64,000 bases of DNA from Halomonas gemina (GCF_023554995.1 NZ_JAMJPK010000001.1:1-64000); one strand, 5' to 3'; shown: positions 17,800 to 28,679, counted from the first letter of the stretch. The notes: generated by a model from the sequence alone, not told the origin. Made by a program: numbers and translations.

Positions 17800-18633
17800 A
17801 TGAGCGACAAAGGCACCAACGAAAATTCTGACGCGAAATCCACGGTAACGGAGGAGCTGAAACGGGAGCGATACGAGCTGCTCCAGCGTTTGGAGGGCTG
17901 GCTGGAGACACCGATGCTAGTTCTCGCGTTCGTGTGGCTGGTGCTATTGATAGTGGAGCTGGTTCAGGGAGAGAGTCTGCTGTTCTATTTTCTCGGCACG
18001 ATTATCTGGGTCGTCTTCATTATCGATTTCGCCGTGAAGTGGATCCTGGCCCCGGACAAGTTCGCTTACCTCAAGGTTAACTGGCTGACCGCCATTGCCC
18101 TGCTGCTCCCCGCGCTGCGGATCTTCCGCGTGTTCCGCGCGTTTCGGCTGCTCCGCCTGGCCAAGGCGGGGCGGGGGGTGCGGCTGGTCCGCGTCGTCAG
18201 TTCGCTGAACCGCGGCATGAGGGCGCTGGGCGCGAGCCTGAGTCGACGGGGATTCGGGTATGTGCTCGCTCTCACAGTGCTGGTCACGTTCGCCGGCGCG
18301 GCCGGGATGTACGCTTTCGAGAATGAGGCAGCCGGCGGCCCGAACAGCTACGGCGAGTCACTGTGGTGGACTGCCATGATCATGACAACGATGGGCTCGG
18401 AGTACTGGCCGCGGACGGTCGAGGGGCGTGTACTGTGCGTCTTTCTGGCCCTGTACGCCTTTGGTGTCTTCGGCTATGTGACAGCGGCCCTCGCCACCTT
18501 CTTTGTCGGTCGCGACGCCGATAGTAGCGACGCCGAAGTGGCAGGGAGCAAACAACTGGCCGCGATCCAAAATGAGGTGAGCGCCTTACGCGACGAGATC
18601 CGCGCCCTATCGCGACAACTGCCGAAGGTGTGA
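17800..18633 (+). CDS. voltage-gated-like ion channel with unusual pore motif (cassette 2)
   Basis: 277 residues. Six-helix ion transport domain: S1 about 38-56, S2-S3 60-100, an S4-like segment with Arg every third residue (LRIFRVFRAFRLLRLAK, 106-122), S5 about 152-172, pore loop and S6 210-236, then a C-terminal coiled coil (AAIQNEVSALRDEIRALSRQ). The filter reads TTMGSEYWP (196-204) where K+ channels have TVGYGD, so K+ selectivity should not be assumed. An inner-membrane channel, possibly osmotic or stress related. It is GC-rich unlike its neighbours, and lies between two attC-like sites as a one-gene cassette. Confidence 0.82.
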   Translation: MSDKGTNENSDAKSTVTEELKRERYELLQRLEGWLETPMLVLAFVWLVLLIVELVQGESLLFYFLGTIIWVVFIIDFAVKWILAPDKFAYLKVNWLTAIALLLPALRIFRVFRAFRLLRLAKAGRGVRLVRVVSSLNRGMRALGASLSRRGFGYVLALTVLVTFAGAAGMYAFENEAAGGPNSYGESLWWTAMIMTTMGSEYWPRTVEGRVLCVFLALYAFGVFGYVTAALATFFVGRDADSSDAEVAGSKQLAAIQNEVSALRDEIRALSRQLPKV

Positions 18634-18659
18634 AACGTATTCCAGCAACATAATGGCAC

Positions 18660-18755
18660 GCCGAACCAAACGCTGCAGCAGACCGGGGCCGCGTGTCGGC
18701 TTCTATGGTTCATTGCCGCTCTGGTGGCCCCGGCTGCTGAGCGGGGACGTTAAGC
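18660..18755 (+). repeat. attC recombination site 2
   Basis: Ends with GTTAAGC (18749-18755), a perfect GTTRRRY core, and starts GCCGAAC (18660-18666). Arms: CGCTGCAGCAGACCGGGGCC (18671-18690) pairs with GGCCCCGGCTGCTGAGCG (18727-18744) over 18 positions, leaving two unpaired bases (G and A) on one strand. Unpaired extrahelical bases of this kind are the hallmark of folded attC sites. The spacer is ~36 bases. Total 96 bp. This is the strongest evidence for an integron. Confidence 0.85.
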
Positions 18756-18803
18756 GTCCTTGACCCACTTTGGCAGCCATTTCAAGAATAAGAGAGTTTA
18801 AAG

Positions 18804-19412
18804 TTGAATTTAGGTACCAAGCATCAGTATATTCTTGTGTTTCTAACCGCAATTCTTTCGGGTGTAGCATCGACCGCAGGCGTTTATTTGATAGCGCCAT
18901 ACCAAACCGAACAGATAATCCGGCAGATGGAATATGAAAGAAAGGTCTCTACCTACGAGAAATTTTTGGATGAGAGTATTTCTGAACCATCCTCACTAGT
19001 TTTTAAGGTTATATCTCTTGATCAGATGGCGAGTAACATTACTACCGATGGCTCCATCCGATCCGTAGAGGACAAGCTGTTCGAGATCTCCCGTTCTACA
19101 GAATATGACAAGCTGTTCTATTCGTTGACTCGGCATTTCAAGCTACTTGAGCTCCATGGCAGCGAAAGAGTTAGAAAGTACTGTGAAGATATAACCTCAG
19201 TACTTCTCGGAAATAGATACGCAGTCGACTGGACCTATCATACCCAAGAGATGGTCGCAGTAAGAAATCAGTGGGATGATAACGATGGAGTAGTAATAGG
19301 CTGGGAGCCGCGGGTGACAGATGAGGAAAGAGCTAGGTTTTTGATTCTGTCAGCCCAATATAACGAGCTGATCCAACAGTTGAAAAGTGAAATTTCGACT
19401 ACGGACGCCTAA
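18804..19412 (+). CDS. membrane-anchored protein of unknown function (cassette 3)
   Basis: 202 residues from TTG 18804, 8 bases after AAGAGAG. One N-terminal transmembrane helix (YILVFLTAILSGVASTAGVY, about 9-28), then a mostly alpha-helical soluble domain (EYERKVSTYEKFLDES; TEYDKLFYSLTRHFKLLELH; EERARFLILSAQYNELIQQL). No family recognised. Markedly AT-rich. The TAA stop lies inside the next attC core (GCCTAAC), typical of compact integron cassettes. Confidence 0.72.
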   Translation: MNLGTKHQYILVFLTAILSGVASTAGVYLIAPYQTEQIIRQMEYERKVSTYEKFLDESISEPSSLVFKVISLDQMASNITTDGSIRSVEDKLFEISRSTEYDKLFYSLTRHFKLLELHGSERVRKYCEDITSVLLGNRYAVDWTYHTQEMVAVRNQWDDNDGVVIGWEPRVTDEERARFLILSAQYNELIQQLKSEISTTDA

Positions 19413-19467
19413 CCAGTGCGGTCAGCGGACGCTCCTGACGTCGCGCCGCTGCTTTTAGCGTAAAGCG
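19408..19467 (+). repeat. attC recombination site 3
   Basis: Short 60-bp site. Starts with GCCTAAC (19408-19414), a perfect RYYYAAC core containing the stop codon of cassette gene 3, and ends with GTAAAGC (19461-19467), one base off GTTRRRY. Inner arms CAGCGGACGC and GCGCCGCTG pair with one extrahelical A. The changed core base may mark a site that no longer recombines and so froze the array end. Confidence 0.75.
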
Positions 19468-19489
19468 AAAACAACATACGAAATGCCGA

Positions 19490-19530
19490 AGCCCCGAGCC
19501 AGTGATCTGGCTCGGGGCTTTTCGTTTTGA
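19490..19530 (+). terminator. strong rho-independent terminator (bidirectional)
   Basis: A perfect 14-bp stem, AAGCCCCGAGCCAG (19490-19503) and CTGGCTCGGGGCTT (19508-19521), with a TGAT loop, followed by a T-rich tract (TTTTCGTTTT) on the plus strand. It closes the cassette array and, read the other way, lies just after the last liu gene. Confidence 0.85.
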
Positions 19531-19538
19531 CGGCGATG

Positions 19539-20438
19539 CTACTTCGCGGCGAGCGCCACCCCCACCTTGGAGCGGTTGGGCCGGCCGATGGTCTGGGTGA
19601 TCCAGGTGCCGGTGGCGGCCAGGGCGTCCAGGTCGATGCCGCTCTCGATGTCGAGCCCATTGAGCAGGTAGACCACGTCCTCGCTTGCCACGTTACCGGA
19701 GGCGCCCTTGGCGTAGGGGCAGCCGCCGAGGCCTGCGACTGAGCTGTCGACCACGGCGATGCCTTCCTCGAGCACCGCATAGAGGTTGGCGAGCGCCTGG
19801 CCGTAGGTGTCGTGGAAGTGGGCGGCGAGCTTGTCCATGGGGATGTCGCGGCTCACGGCCTCGATCATGCGCTTTGCCTTGAGCGGGGTGCCGGTGCCGA
19901 TGGTGTCGCCGAGCGAGACCTCGTAGCAGCCCATCTCATAGAGCGCCTTTGCCACCTCGGCCACCTTGGCGGGGGCGATCTCGCCCTCGTAGGGGCAACC
20001 CAGCACGCAGGAGACGTAGCCGCGCACCCGCACGCCAGCCTGCTGCGCGCGCTCGAGCACCGGCTCGAAGCGGGCCAGGGACTCGGCCACGGAGCAGTTG
20101 ATGTTCTTCTGGGAGAAGGCCTCGGAGGCGGCGCCGAACACCGCTACCTCCTCGACGCCGCACTCCAGCGCGCCTTCCAGCCCCTTGAGGTTGGGGGTGA
20201 GGGCGGCGTAGGTCACGCCGTCGCGTCGCGCGAGGTTCTTCATCACCTGCTGGTGGTCGGCCATCTGCGGCACCCACTTGGGCGAGACGAAGCTCGCCGC
20301 CTCGATGTAGGTGATGCCGGCCGCGCCGAGACGCTCGATCAGCTCGAGCTTGGTGGTGGTGCTGATCGGCTCGGGCTCGTTCTGAAGCCCGTCGCGCGGG
20401 CCGACCTCGACCAGGCGGACGTGTTTCGGAAATGCCAT
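19539..20438 (-). CDS. liuE: hydroxymethylglutaryl-CoA lyase
   Basis: 299 residues, TIM-barrel HMGL-like family: VGPRDGLQNEPEPISTTTK with the catalytic Arg-Asp, YVSCVLGCPYEGEI, HFHDTYGQALANL (metal His) and VAGLGGCPYAKGASGNVA with the C-terminal catalytic Cys. It splits HMG-CoA to acetyl-CoA and acetoacetate, the last step of leucine degradation. It is the promoter-distal gene of the liu run (25-26 kb to 19.5 kb), separated by a 207-bp gap holding an inverted repeat. Start ATG 20438 follows GGGAG. Confidence 0.93.
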   Translation of the reverse strand: MAFPKHVRLVEVGPRDGLQNEPEPISTTTKLELIERLGAAGITYIEAASFVSPKWVPQMADHQQVMKNLARRDGVTYAALTPNLKGLEGALECGVEEVAVFGAASEAFSQKNINCSVAESLARFEPVLERAQQAGVRVRGYVSCVLGCPYEGEIAPAKVAEVAKALYEMGCYEVSLGDTIGTGTPLKAKRMIEAVSRDIPMDKLAAHFHDTYGQALANLYAVLEEGIAVVDSSVAGLGGCPYAKGASGNVASEDVVYLLNGLDIESGIDLDALAATGTWITQTIGRPNRSKVGVALAAK

Positions 20439-20525
20439 CTGTTGTCTCCCATCCTTATCGCCCTGGCGGGGCTTGCCCCGGCCGGAATCTTGGCAATCTA
20501 TTTGACCTCGGTGGCAAGCCCCTTC

Positions 20526-20603
20526 GGGTCAGACCCCGCCAAGCTGTGTGGCTTGTTTCGGTTGTCGTTGTCGGTGGGGCTGGCCGCCGCCGGGGTCTGA
20601 CCC
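20526..20603. repeat. 12-bp inverted repeat GGGTCAGACCCC
   Basis: GGGTCAGACCCC (20526-20537) and its exact reverse complement (20592-20603), 54 bases apart, in the gap between the HMG-CoA lyase and MCC alpha genes; further GGCTGACCC copies follow at 20622. The same word forms the hairpin at 28638-28679. A dispersed family; it could attenuate the distal liu gene. Confidence 0.6.
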
Positions 20604-20645
20604 ACGGGGCTTCATGCCTCGGTGGCTGACCCACGGGGTCCTGCG

Positions 20646-22681
<2,036 letters not shown>

Positions 22682-22685
<4 letters not shown>

Positions 22686-23527
22686 GAGCGGGGCTCCGCG
22701 GCACTGTTGTTCTGTTCTTGAGAACCAGAGAGTTGGGTCCAGTCGGGGCGGCGCTTCTCGAAGAAGCTGGCCAGGCCCTCCTGGCCCTCGGCGCTGACGC
22801 GCAGCTCGGCGATCACCCGGCAGGTGTGCTCGCGGGTGGCCTTGCTGTCGGGCTCGCGGGCCACCTCGGCCAGCAGCGCCTTGGTGGCGCGCTGCGCCTG
22901 GGGCGAGCCGGCAAGCAAGGTGTCGAGCATCTCGGCCACGGCGTCATCGAGCATCTCGGGCTCGACCACCCGGTGGGCCAGGCCTAGCGCCAGGGCGGTG
23001 GGGGCGTCCATCACCTCGGCGGTCAGCGCGTAGCGGCGCGCCTGGCGCTCGCCCAGGGCGCGCTGCACGTAGGGGCTGATCACCGCCGGCGAGAGGCCGA
23101 TCTTCACCTCGGAGAGGCAGAACTTTGCCTTCTCGGAGGCGATGACGATGTCGCAGCAGGCGGCCAGGCCCACGGCGCCGCCGAAGGCGGCCCCCTGCAC
23201 GCGGCACACGGTGGGGCAGGGCAGGGTGTCCAGGCCGTGCATCAGCTTGGCGAGCTTGCGTGAGTCGGCGAGGTTGTCGTCGACGTCGTACTCCACCATG
23301 CGCTTCATCCAGTTCAGGTCGGCACCGGCGGAGAAGCTCTTGCCCTCGGAGCCCAGCACCACCGCGCGCACCTCGCCGTGGCGGGCGGCGTCGTGGAGGC
23401 CTTCGAGGTGGGCATTGAGCTCGGCGATCAGGCTGTCGTCGAAGGCGTTGTGGACGTCCGGGCGCTCCAGGGTCAGCCAGGCCACGCCGCGGTCGTCGAT
23501 CGTCAGTCGGGAATATGTCTGCGTCAT
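22682..23527 (-). CDS. liuC: methylglutaconyl-CoA hydratase (enoyl-CoA hydratase family)
   Basis: 281 residues from ATG 23527 after GAGGTCGAG. Crotonase fold with the oxyanion-hole segment SEGKSFSAGADLNWMKRM and GAAFGGAVGLAACCDIVIA, plus a C-terminal EGLASFFEKRRPDW. Hydrates 3-methylglutaconyl-CoA to HMG-CoA between MCC and the lyase. Seven bases after the MCC beta gene. Confidence 0.9.
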
Positions 23528-23534
23528 CTCGACC

Positions 23535-25142
23535 TCACATCCGGAACACGCCGAAGCGGGTCTCTTCCACTTCGGCATTCATGGCGGCGGCCAGCGACAG
23601 GCCGAGGATCTCGCGGGTCTGCAGCGGGTCGATCACCCCGTCGTCCCACAGCCGGGCGCTGGCGTAGTAGGGGTGGCCCTGGTGCTCGTACTGCTCGCGG
23701 GTGGGCGCCCTGAAGGCCTCTTCCTCCTCCTTGGTCCACTCGCGGCCCTCGCGCTCGATCTGCTCGCGCTTGACCTGGGAGAGCACGCCGGCGGCTTGCT
23801 CGCCACCCATCACCGAGATGCGCGCATTCGGCCACATGAACAGCAGGTTGGGGTCATAGGCGCGGCCGCACATGCCGTAGTTGCCGGCGCCGAAGCTGCC
23901 GCCGATCAGCACGGTGAACTTGGGCACCTTCGCGCAGGCCACCGCGGTGACCAGCTTGGCGCCGTGCTTGGCGATGCCCTCGTGCTCGTACTTGGAGCCC
24001 ACCATGAAGCCGGTGATGTTCTGCAGGAAGATCAGCGGGATCTTGCGCTGGGCGCAGAGCTCGATAAAGTGCGCGCCCTTGACGGCACTCTCCGAGAACA
24101 GCACGCCGTTGTTGGCCACGATGCCCACCGGGTAGCCCTGGATGTGGGCGAAGCCGGTGACCAGGGTGTCGCCGTAGTAGCGCTTGAACTCGTCGAAGTC
24201 GGAGTCGTCGACGATGCGCCCGATCACCTCGCGCACGTCGTAGGGCTTCTTGAGGTCGGTGCCGACGATGCCGTAGAGCTCGCTGGGGTCGAGCCGCGGG
24301 GGCTTCGGCGCCTGCATGGCGAGTTGGCCGCGCTTCTGCCAGTTGAGCCGCGAGACGCAGCCGCGGGCCAGCTGCAGGGCATGGGCGTCGTTCTCGGCGT
24401 AGTGGTCGGCCACGCCACTCACCTTGGCGTGCACGTCGGCGCCGCCCAGGTCCTCGGCGCTGATGCTCTCGCCGGTGGCAGCCTTCACCAGGGGCGGGCC
24501 GCCGAGGAAGATGGTGCCCTGCTCCTTGACGATGATCGACTCGTCGGCCATGGCCGGCACGTAGGCGCCGCCCGCGGTGCAGGAGCCCATCACCACGGCG
24601 ATCTGCGGGATGCCCTCGGCGGAGAGCGTGGCCTGGTTGTAGAAGATGCGCCCGAAGTGGTCGCGATCCGGGAAGACCTCGTCCTGGCGGGGCAGGAAGG
24701 CGCCGCCGGAGTCGACCAGGTAGATGCACGGCAGGCGGTGCTTGCGGGCGATCTCCTGGGCGCGCAGGTGCTTCTTCACGGTGAGCGGGAAGTAGGTGCC
24801 GCCTTTGACCGTGGCGTCGTTGGCGACGATCACGCACTCCACCCCGGAGACGCGGCCGATGCCGGTGACCACGCCGGCGGCGGGAATCGCCGAGTCGTAG
24901 ACCTCATGGGCGGCCAGCGACGAGAACTCGAGGAAGGGCGAGCCCTCGTCGATCAGGTGGTCGATGCGGTCGCGCACGAACAGCTTGCCGCGGGACTCGT
25001 GGCGCTCGCGGGCCTTTTGTCCGCCGCCCTGGGCGATGGCCGCGGTCAGCTCGCGCAGCTTGCCGACCTCGTGGCGCATGGCGACGTCGTTGCCCTGGAA
25101 GACGTCGCTGCGGGGGTTGATCTGGGTCTGGAGGATGCTCAT
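23535..25142 (-). CDS. liuB: methylcrotonoyl-CoA carboxylase, carboxyltransferase beta subunit
   Basis: 535 residues from ATG 25142. Carboxyltransferase fold: [54 protein letters not shown], and [18 protein letters not shown] near the C-terminus. Transfers CO2 from carboxybiotin to 3-methylcrotonyl-CoA. Located between isovaleryl-CoA dehydrogenase and the hydratase, with a REP pair in the gap upstream. Confidence 0.92.
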   Translation of the reverse strand: MSILQTQINPRSDVFQGNDVAMRHEVGKLRELTAAIAQGGGQKARERHESRGKLFVRDRIDHLIDEGSPFLEFSSLAAHEVYDSAIPAAGVVTGIGRVSGVECVIVANDATVKGGTYFPLTVKKHLRAQEIARKHRLPCIYLVDSGGAFLPRQDEVFPDRDHFGRIFYNQATLSAEGIPQIAVVMGSCTAGGAYVPAMADESIIVKEQGTIFLGGPPLVKAATGESISAEDLGGADVHAKVSGVADHYAENDAHALQLARGCVSRLNWQKRGQLAMQAPKPPRLDPSELYGIVGTDLKKPYDVREVIGRIVDDSDFDEFKRYYGDTLVTGFAHIQGYPVGIVANNGVLFSESAVKGAHFIELCAQRKIPLIFLQNITGFMVGSKYEHEGIAKHGAKLVTAVACAKVPKFTVLIGGSFGAGNYGMCGRAYDPNLLFMWPNARISVMGGEQAAGVLSQVKREQIEREGREWTKEEEEAFRAPTREQYEHQGHPYYASARLWDDGVIDPLQTREILGLSLAAAMNAEVEETRFGVFRM

Positions 25143-25185
25143 GTCCGATCCCTTGCAGTCTGGTACCAGCGCCTCACTGGCGCAT

Positions 25186-25251
25186 TGTAGGAGCGCTGCT
25201 TGCAGCGCGATAAGCTCCCGTTGCCATCGCCTTGCACGCAAGGCTCCTACA
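25186..25251. repeat. paired REP elements (REPIN-like)
   Basis: TGTAGGAGC at 25186-25194 with a GCTGC-TTGCAGC palindrome and GCGAT, then in inverse orientation CTTGCACGCAAG and GCTCCTACA (25243-25251). Two head-to-head REP-like units inside the ~120-bp gap between isovaleryl-CoA dehydrogenase and MCC beta. The form resembles Pseudomonas REPs (TGTAGGAGC...GCGAT). Confidence 0.75.
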
Positions 25252-25266
25252 GCGAGAAGTCACCGA

Positions 25267-26436
25267 TCATGCCGATTCGTTAAAGATCTCGCGGCCGATC
25301 AGCATCCGGCGGATCTCGCTGGTGCCGGCGCCGATCTCGTAGAGCTTGGCATCGCGCAGCAGGCGGCCGGTGGGGTACTCGTTGATGTAGCCGTTGCCGC
25401 CGAGCAGCTGGATGGCGTCCAGCGCCACCTGGGTGGCCTTCTCCGCGCAGTAGAGGATCACGCCGGCGGCATCCTTGCGCGAGGCCTGGCCGCGGTCGCA
25501 GCCGGCGGCCACAGCGTAAAGATAGGCGCGGCAGGCGTTGAGGGTGGTGTACATGTCGGCGATCTTGCCCTGCACCAGCTGGAACTCGCCGATGGCCTGG
25601 TTGAACTGCTTACGCTCGTGGACGTAGGGCACCACGATGTCCAGCGCCGCCTGCATGATGCCGATGGGGCCGGCGGCGAGCACGGTGCGCTCGTAGTCCA
25701 GGCCGCTCATCAGCACCCGCACGCCCTTGCCGACCTCGCCGAGCACGTTCTCCGCCGGCACCTCGCAGTCCTGGAACACCAGCTCGCAGGTGTTGGAGCC
25801 ACGCATGCCGAGCTTGTCGAGCTTCTGGGCGGTGGAGAAGCCGGGCATGCCCTTCTCGATGATGAAGGCGGTGATGCCCTTGGAGCCGGCCTCCGGGTCG
25901 GTCTTGGCGTAGACCACCAGCACGTCGGCATCGGGGCCGTTGGTGATCCACATCTTGTTGCCGTTGAGCACGTAGTGGTAACCGCGCTTCTCGGCGCGCA
26001 GCTTCATGGAGACCACGTCGGAGCCGGCGCCCGGCTCGGACATGGCGAGTGCGCCGACGTGCTCGCCGCTGATCAGCTTTGGCAGGTACTTGGCCTTCTG
26101 CTCGGCACTGGCGTTGATCTTGAGCTGGTTGACGCAGAGGTTGGAGTGCGCGCCGTAGGAGAGGCCCACGGAGGCGCTGGCTCGGGAGATCTCCTCCACG
26201 GCGATGCAGTGCGCCAGGTAGCCCATGCCGCTGCCGCCGTCCTCGTCCGACACGGTGATGCCGAGCAGGCCCATGTCGCCGAACTTCTGCCAGAGGTCGT
26301 TGGGGAACTCGTTCTTCTCGTCGATCTCGGCGGCGCGCGGGGCGATCTCGTCCCGGGCGAAGGCGTTGACCTGGTCACGCAGCATGTTCAGCTCGTCGTC
26401 GAGGCCGAAGTCGAGGGGCTTGTAGGGCGTATGCAT
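25267..26436 (-). CDS. liuA: isovaleryl-CoA dehydrogenase
   Basis: 389 residues, acyl-CoA dehydrogenase family: N-terminal helical domain, [40 protein letters not shown], and catalytic-region [20 protein letters not shown] at the C-terminus. FAD enzyme oxidising isovaleryl-CoA to 3-methylcrotonyl-CoA with ETF as acceptor. First gene of the liu operon; the upstream gap carries a LiuR-like operator. Confidence 0.92.
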   Translation of the reverse strand: MHTPYKPLDFGLDDELNMLRDQVNAFARDEIAPRAAEIDEKNEFPNDLWQKFGDMGLLGITVSDEDGGSGMGYLAHCIAVEEISRASASVGLSYGAHSNLCVNQLKINASAEQKAKYLPKLISGEHVGALAMSEPGAGSDVVSMKLRAEKRGYHYVLNGNKMWITNGPDADVLVVYAKTDPEAGSKGITAFIIEKGMPGFSTAQKLDKLGMRGSNTCELVFQDCEVPAENVLGEVGKGVRVLMSGLDYERTVLAAGPIGIMQAALDIVVPYVHERKQFNQAIGEFQLVQGKIADMYTTLNACRAYLYAVAAGCDRGQASRKDAAGVILYCAEKATQVALDAIQLLGGNGYINEYPTGRLLRDAKLYEIGAGTSEIRRMLIGREIFNESA

Positions 26437-26522
26437 GGCGGGCTCCCGTTCTCGTCAGGTGAGGCGCCGACCGCTCGGGCGAGGCGCCAAGGGCAAACAG
26501 TTGGTCATCAAGATGGCAGATG

Positions 26523-26556
26523 GCACAAGACTAGGCGAGGTTGACGTTAACGTAAA
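26523..26556 (-). promoter_or_regulatory. liu operon promoter with LiuR-like operator
   Basis: TTGACGTTAACGTAAA (26541-26556, plus-strand reading) is a 16-bp palindrome with one mismatch, of the type bound by the MerR-family regulator LiuR in gammaproteobacteria. Read on the minus strand, TTTACG is followed after 17 bases by TAGTCT, a plausible promoter overlapping the operator, about 90 bases before liuA. No liuR gene is in the window. Confidence 0.6.
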
Positions 26557-26600
26557 GTGCAGGTATTGGCGGCTACGACGAATGTCGAAAGACAAGAAGC

Positions 26601-27542
26601 TTAGCCGGCCAGCCAGGTGATCAGCTGGTGGTAGAGCGGTATGCCGACGATCACGTTGAGCGGAAAGGTCAGCCCCAGGGAGGCGAGCATCGCCAGGCCG
26701 ATGTTGGCCTCGGGGATGGCGGTGCGCATGGCGGCCGGGGCGGCGATATAGGAGGCGCTGGCGGCGAGCGCGGTGAGGATCAGCAGCGAGCCGGCGGGCA
26801 GGCCCAGTGCCAGGCCGACGGCCAGACCGGCCAGGGAGAGCAGCGGCGGGGCCACCAGGGCGAAGGTGAGCAGCCGCCAGTGGCGCCAGGGCAGCGGGCG
26901 CAGGGTCTCGGCGGCGGTCAGGCCCATCTCGAGCAGGAAGAGGGCGAGCACGGCATAGAAGGAGTTGATCAGCAGTTCGGTGACCTTGGAGCCCTCCTGG
27001 GGGCCATAGAGGGCGCCGATCACCACGCCGCCGGCCAGCAGGATCACCCCGCGATTGGTCAGCGTCTCGTGCCACAGCCCGGTGATCGCCTCGCCGGGCT
27101 CCGAGCCCCGGTAGCGGCGATAGAGGGCGATGGCCAGCATGATCGCCGGCAGCTCCATCATCACCAGGTAGAGGGTGACCTCGGCGCCAATGGGCAGGCC
27201 GCGCCCCTCGGCGAAGGCCAGCGCCACGGCGAAGGTGCCGGCACTCACCGAGCCGTAGTGGGCGGCGAGGCTCGCGCTGTCGGCGGCTGAGAGGCGCACC
27301 AGGCGGCGCAGTATCGGCATCAGCACCAGCGGAATCAGCGCGCCGAGGGCCGCCACGGCGGCCATCTCGGGCACGATCGACCAGCCCAGGTTACCGTAGA
27401 GGGCCATGCCGCCCTTGAGGCCGATGGTCAGCATCAGCAGCAGGCTCAGGGTGTCGTAGGCGGCCTTGGGAATGGTCAGGTCGGACTTCACCAGCCCGGC
27501 CAGCAGGCCGAGCAGGAAGAACATCACCACGATATCGGGCAT
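26601..27542 (-). CDS. SbtA-type sodium-dependent bicarbonate permease
   Basis: 313 residues, about ten hydrophobic helices (MFFLLGLLAGLVKSDLTIP at the N-terminus; HYGSVSAGTFAVALAFAEG; TALAASASYIAAPAAMRTAI; LGLTFPLNVIVGIPLYHQL). The ASYIAAPAAMR and YGSVSAGTF motifs identify the SbtA family, Na+/HCO3- symporters in cyanobacteria and relatives. It is divergent from a LysR gene across a 127-bp region, a usual regulator/target arrangement. No purine-rich SD is evident before ATG 27542. Whether it carries bicarbonate or another anion here is untested. Confidence 0.8.
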   Translation of the reverse strand: MPDIVVMFFLLGLLAGLVKSDLTIPKAAYDTLSLLLMLTIGLKGGMALYGNLGWSIVPEMAAVAALGALIPLVLMPILRRLVRLSAADSASLAAHYGSVSAGTFAVALAFAEGRGLPIGAEVTLYLVMMELPAIMLAIALYRRYRGSEPGEAITGLWHETLTNRGVILLAGGVVIGALYGPQEGSKVTELLINSFYAVLALFLLEMGLTAAETLRPLPWRHWRLLTFALVAPPLLSLAGLAVGLALGLPAGSLLILTALAASASYIAAPAAMRTAIPEANIGLAMLASLGLTFPLNVIVGIPLYHQLITWLAG

Positions 27543-27596
27543 CGGGAGGTCTCAAGTGGCTTTGGAGAAAACGCCACGCATTCTGCGGAGCCGGGC

Positions 27597-27612
27597 TTAT
27601 TGATTCCAATAA
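27597..27612. promoter_or_regulatory. candidate LysR operator
   Basis: TTATTGATTCCAATAA, a 16-bp imperfect palindrome with a 3-base centre, in the divergent gap between the SbtA-type gene and its LysR neighbour; it contains the T-N11-A signature. Location and symmetry are seen; the role is inferred. Confidence 0.45.
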
Positions 27613-27669
27613 ACTCTATCGCACTGCATCATGGATGATCATCTATGAGCGACCGGAGGCCTCGCGGCG

Positions 27670-28665
27670 ATGAACATCCGACACCTGACCTTTCGCCTGC
27701 TGCAGGTCTATGTGGCGGTGGTGCGCGCCGGCTCGATCAGCGAGGCGGCGCGACGCCTCCACCTGACCCAACCCACGGTTTCCCAGCAGCTCAAGCGCCT
27801 GGCCGAGACGGTAGGCGAGCCGCTGCTCGAGAGCCGCCAGGGGCGCCTGGTGCCCACCGAGGCGGGCGGCGAGCTCTACCGGGCGAGCCGCGAGGTGCTG
27901 GGGCGCTTCGACGACTTCGAGGACTACCTGGCCTCGCTGCGCGGAGGCGAGCGGGGGCGCTGCTCCATCGCCCTGGTCAATACCGCCCAGTATGTGCTGC
28001 CGCGCCTGCTTGGCCCCTACAGCCGGGCCTTTCCCGAGGTGGACGTCACCCTGCATATCGGCAACCGTCGCCAGGTGCTGACCCGCTTCGAGCGCCAGGA
28101 CGACGACCTCTACGTGTTCAGCCACCCGCCTTCGCTCGCCCATGCCCGGGCCGGCCGCTTCCTGCGCAACCCGCTGGTGGTCGTGGCGCCGCAGGACCAT
28201 CCGCTGGCGGGCCGCGGTCAGGTGGCGATGAGCGAGCTGCTGGGCGAGCGTTTCCTGCTGCGTGAACCCGGTTCGGCCACGCGGATGCTCTTCGAGGGCT
28301 GGCTGCAGGAGCAGGGCCTGACCCTGGGGCCGACCCTGCAGATGGCCAGCAACGAGGCGATCCGCGTGGGCGTGGCCGCGGGCATGGGGCTCGCCGTGCT
28401 CTCCGAGCATGTGCTGCCGCCGGAGCACCCGGACCTGGTGATCCTGCCGGTGGTGGGGCTGCCCCTGGAGAGCCACTGGCAGTTCATCATGCGCCGCGAC
28501 CGGCGCCTGCCCCATGCGGCGCTGGGGCTGCTGCGCTTCGCCCAGGGCCACCTGGACGAATGCGTGGAGTCACGCTTCCTGTGCAACGAGCTCGACGTGC
28601 TGCTGGCACGGCTCGACGCGGCCGCGGGGCCTCCGCCCCGGGGTCAGACCCTTAAGGGGACTTAA
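27670..28665 (+). CDS. LysR family regulator, divergent from the SbtA-type permease
   Basis: 331 residues. HTH near residues 18-40 (RAGSISEAARRLHLTQPTVSQQLKRLAE), then an effector domain (SIALVNTAQYVLPRLLGPYS; AGMGLAVLSEHVLPPEH) close in style to CysB/CmpR/CbbR-like members. Divergent position suggests control of the bicarbonate-type permease. The last ~10 residues (PPPRGQTLKGT) are encoded by the GGGTCAGACCC hairpin, so the repeat supplies both C-terminus and stop. Confidence 0.85.
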   Translation: MNIRHLTFRLLQVYVAVVRAGSISEAARRLHLTQPTVSQQLKRLAETVGEPLLESRQGRLVPTEAGGELYRASREVLGRFDDFEDYLASLRGGERGRCSIALVNTAQYVLPRLLGPYSRAFPEVDVTLHIGNRRQVLTRFERQDDDLYVFSHPPSLAHARAGRFLRNPLVVVAPQDHPLAGRGQVAMSELLGERFLLREPGSATRMLFEGWLQEQGLTLGPTLQMASNEAIRVGVAAGMGLAVLSEHVLPPEHPDLVILPVVGLPLESHWQFIMRRDRRLPHAALGLLRFAQGHLDECVESRFLCNELDVLLARLDAAAGPPPRGQTLKGT

Positions 28666-28679
28666 GGGCCTGACCCCGG
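28638..28679 (+). repeat. long hairpin of the GGGTCAGACCC family
   Basis: Arms CCGGGGTCAGACCCTTAAG (28638-28656) and CTTAAGGGCCTGACCCCGG (28661-28679): 19 bp with one mismatch, loop GGGA. It spans the LysR stop codon. No T-tract follows, so classical termination is doubtful; it could protect or end the transcript. Shares its core with 20526-20603. Confidence 0.7.
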
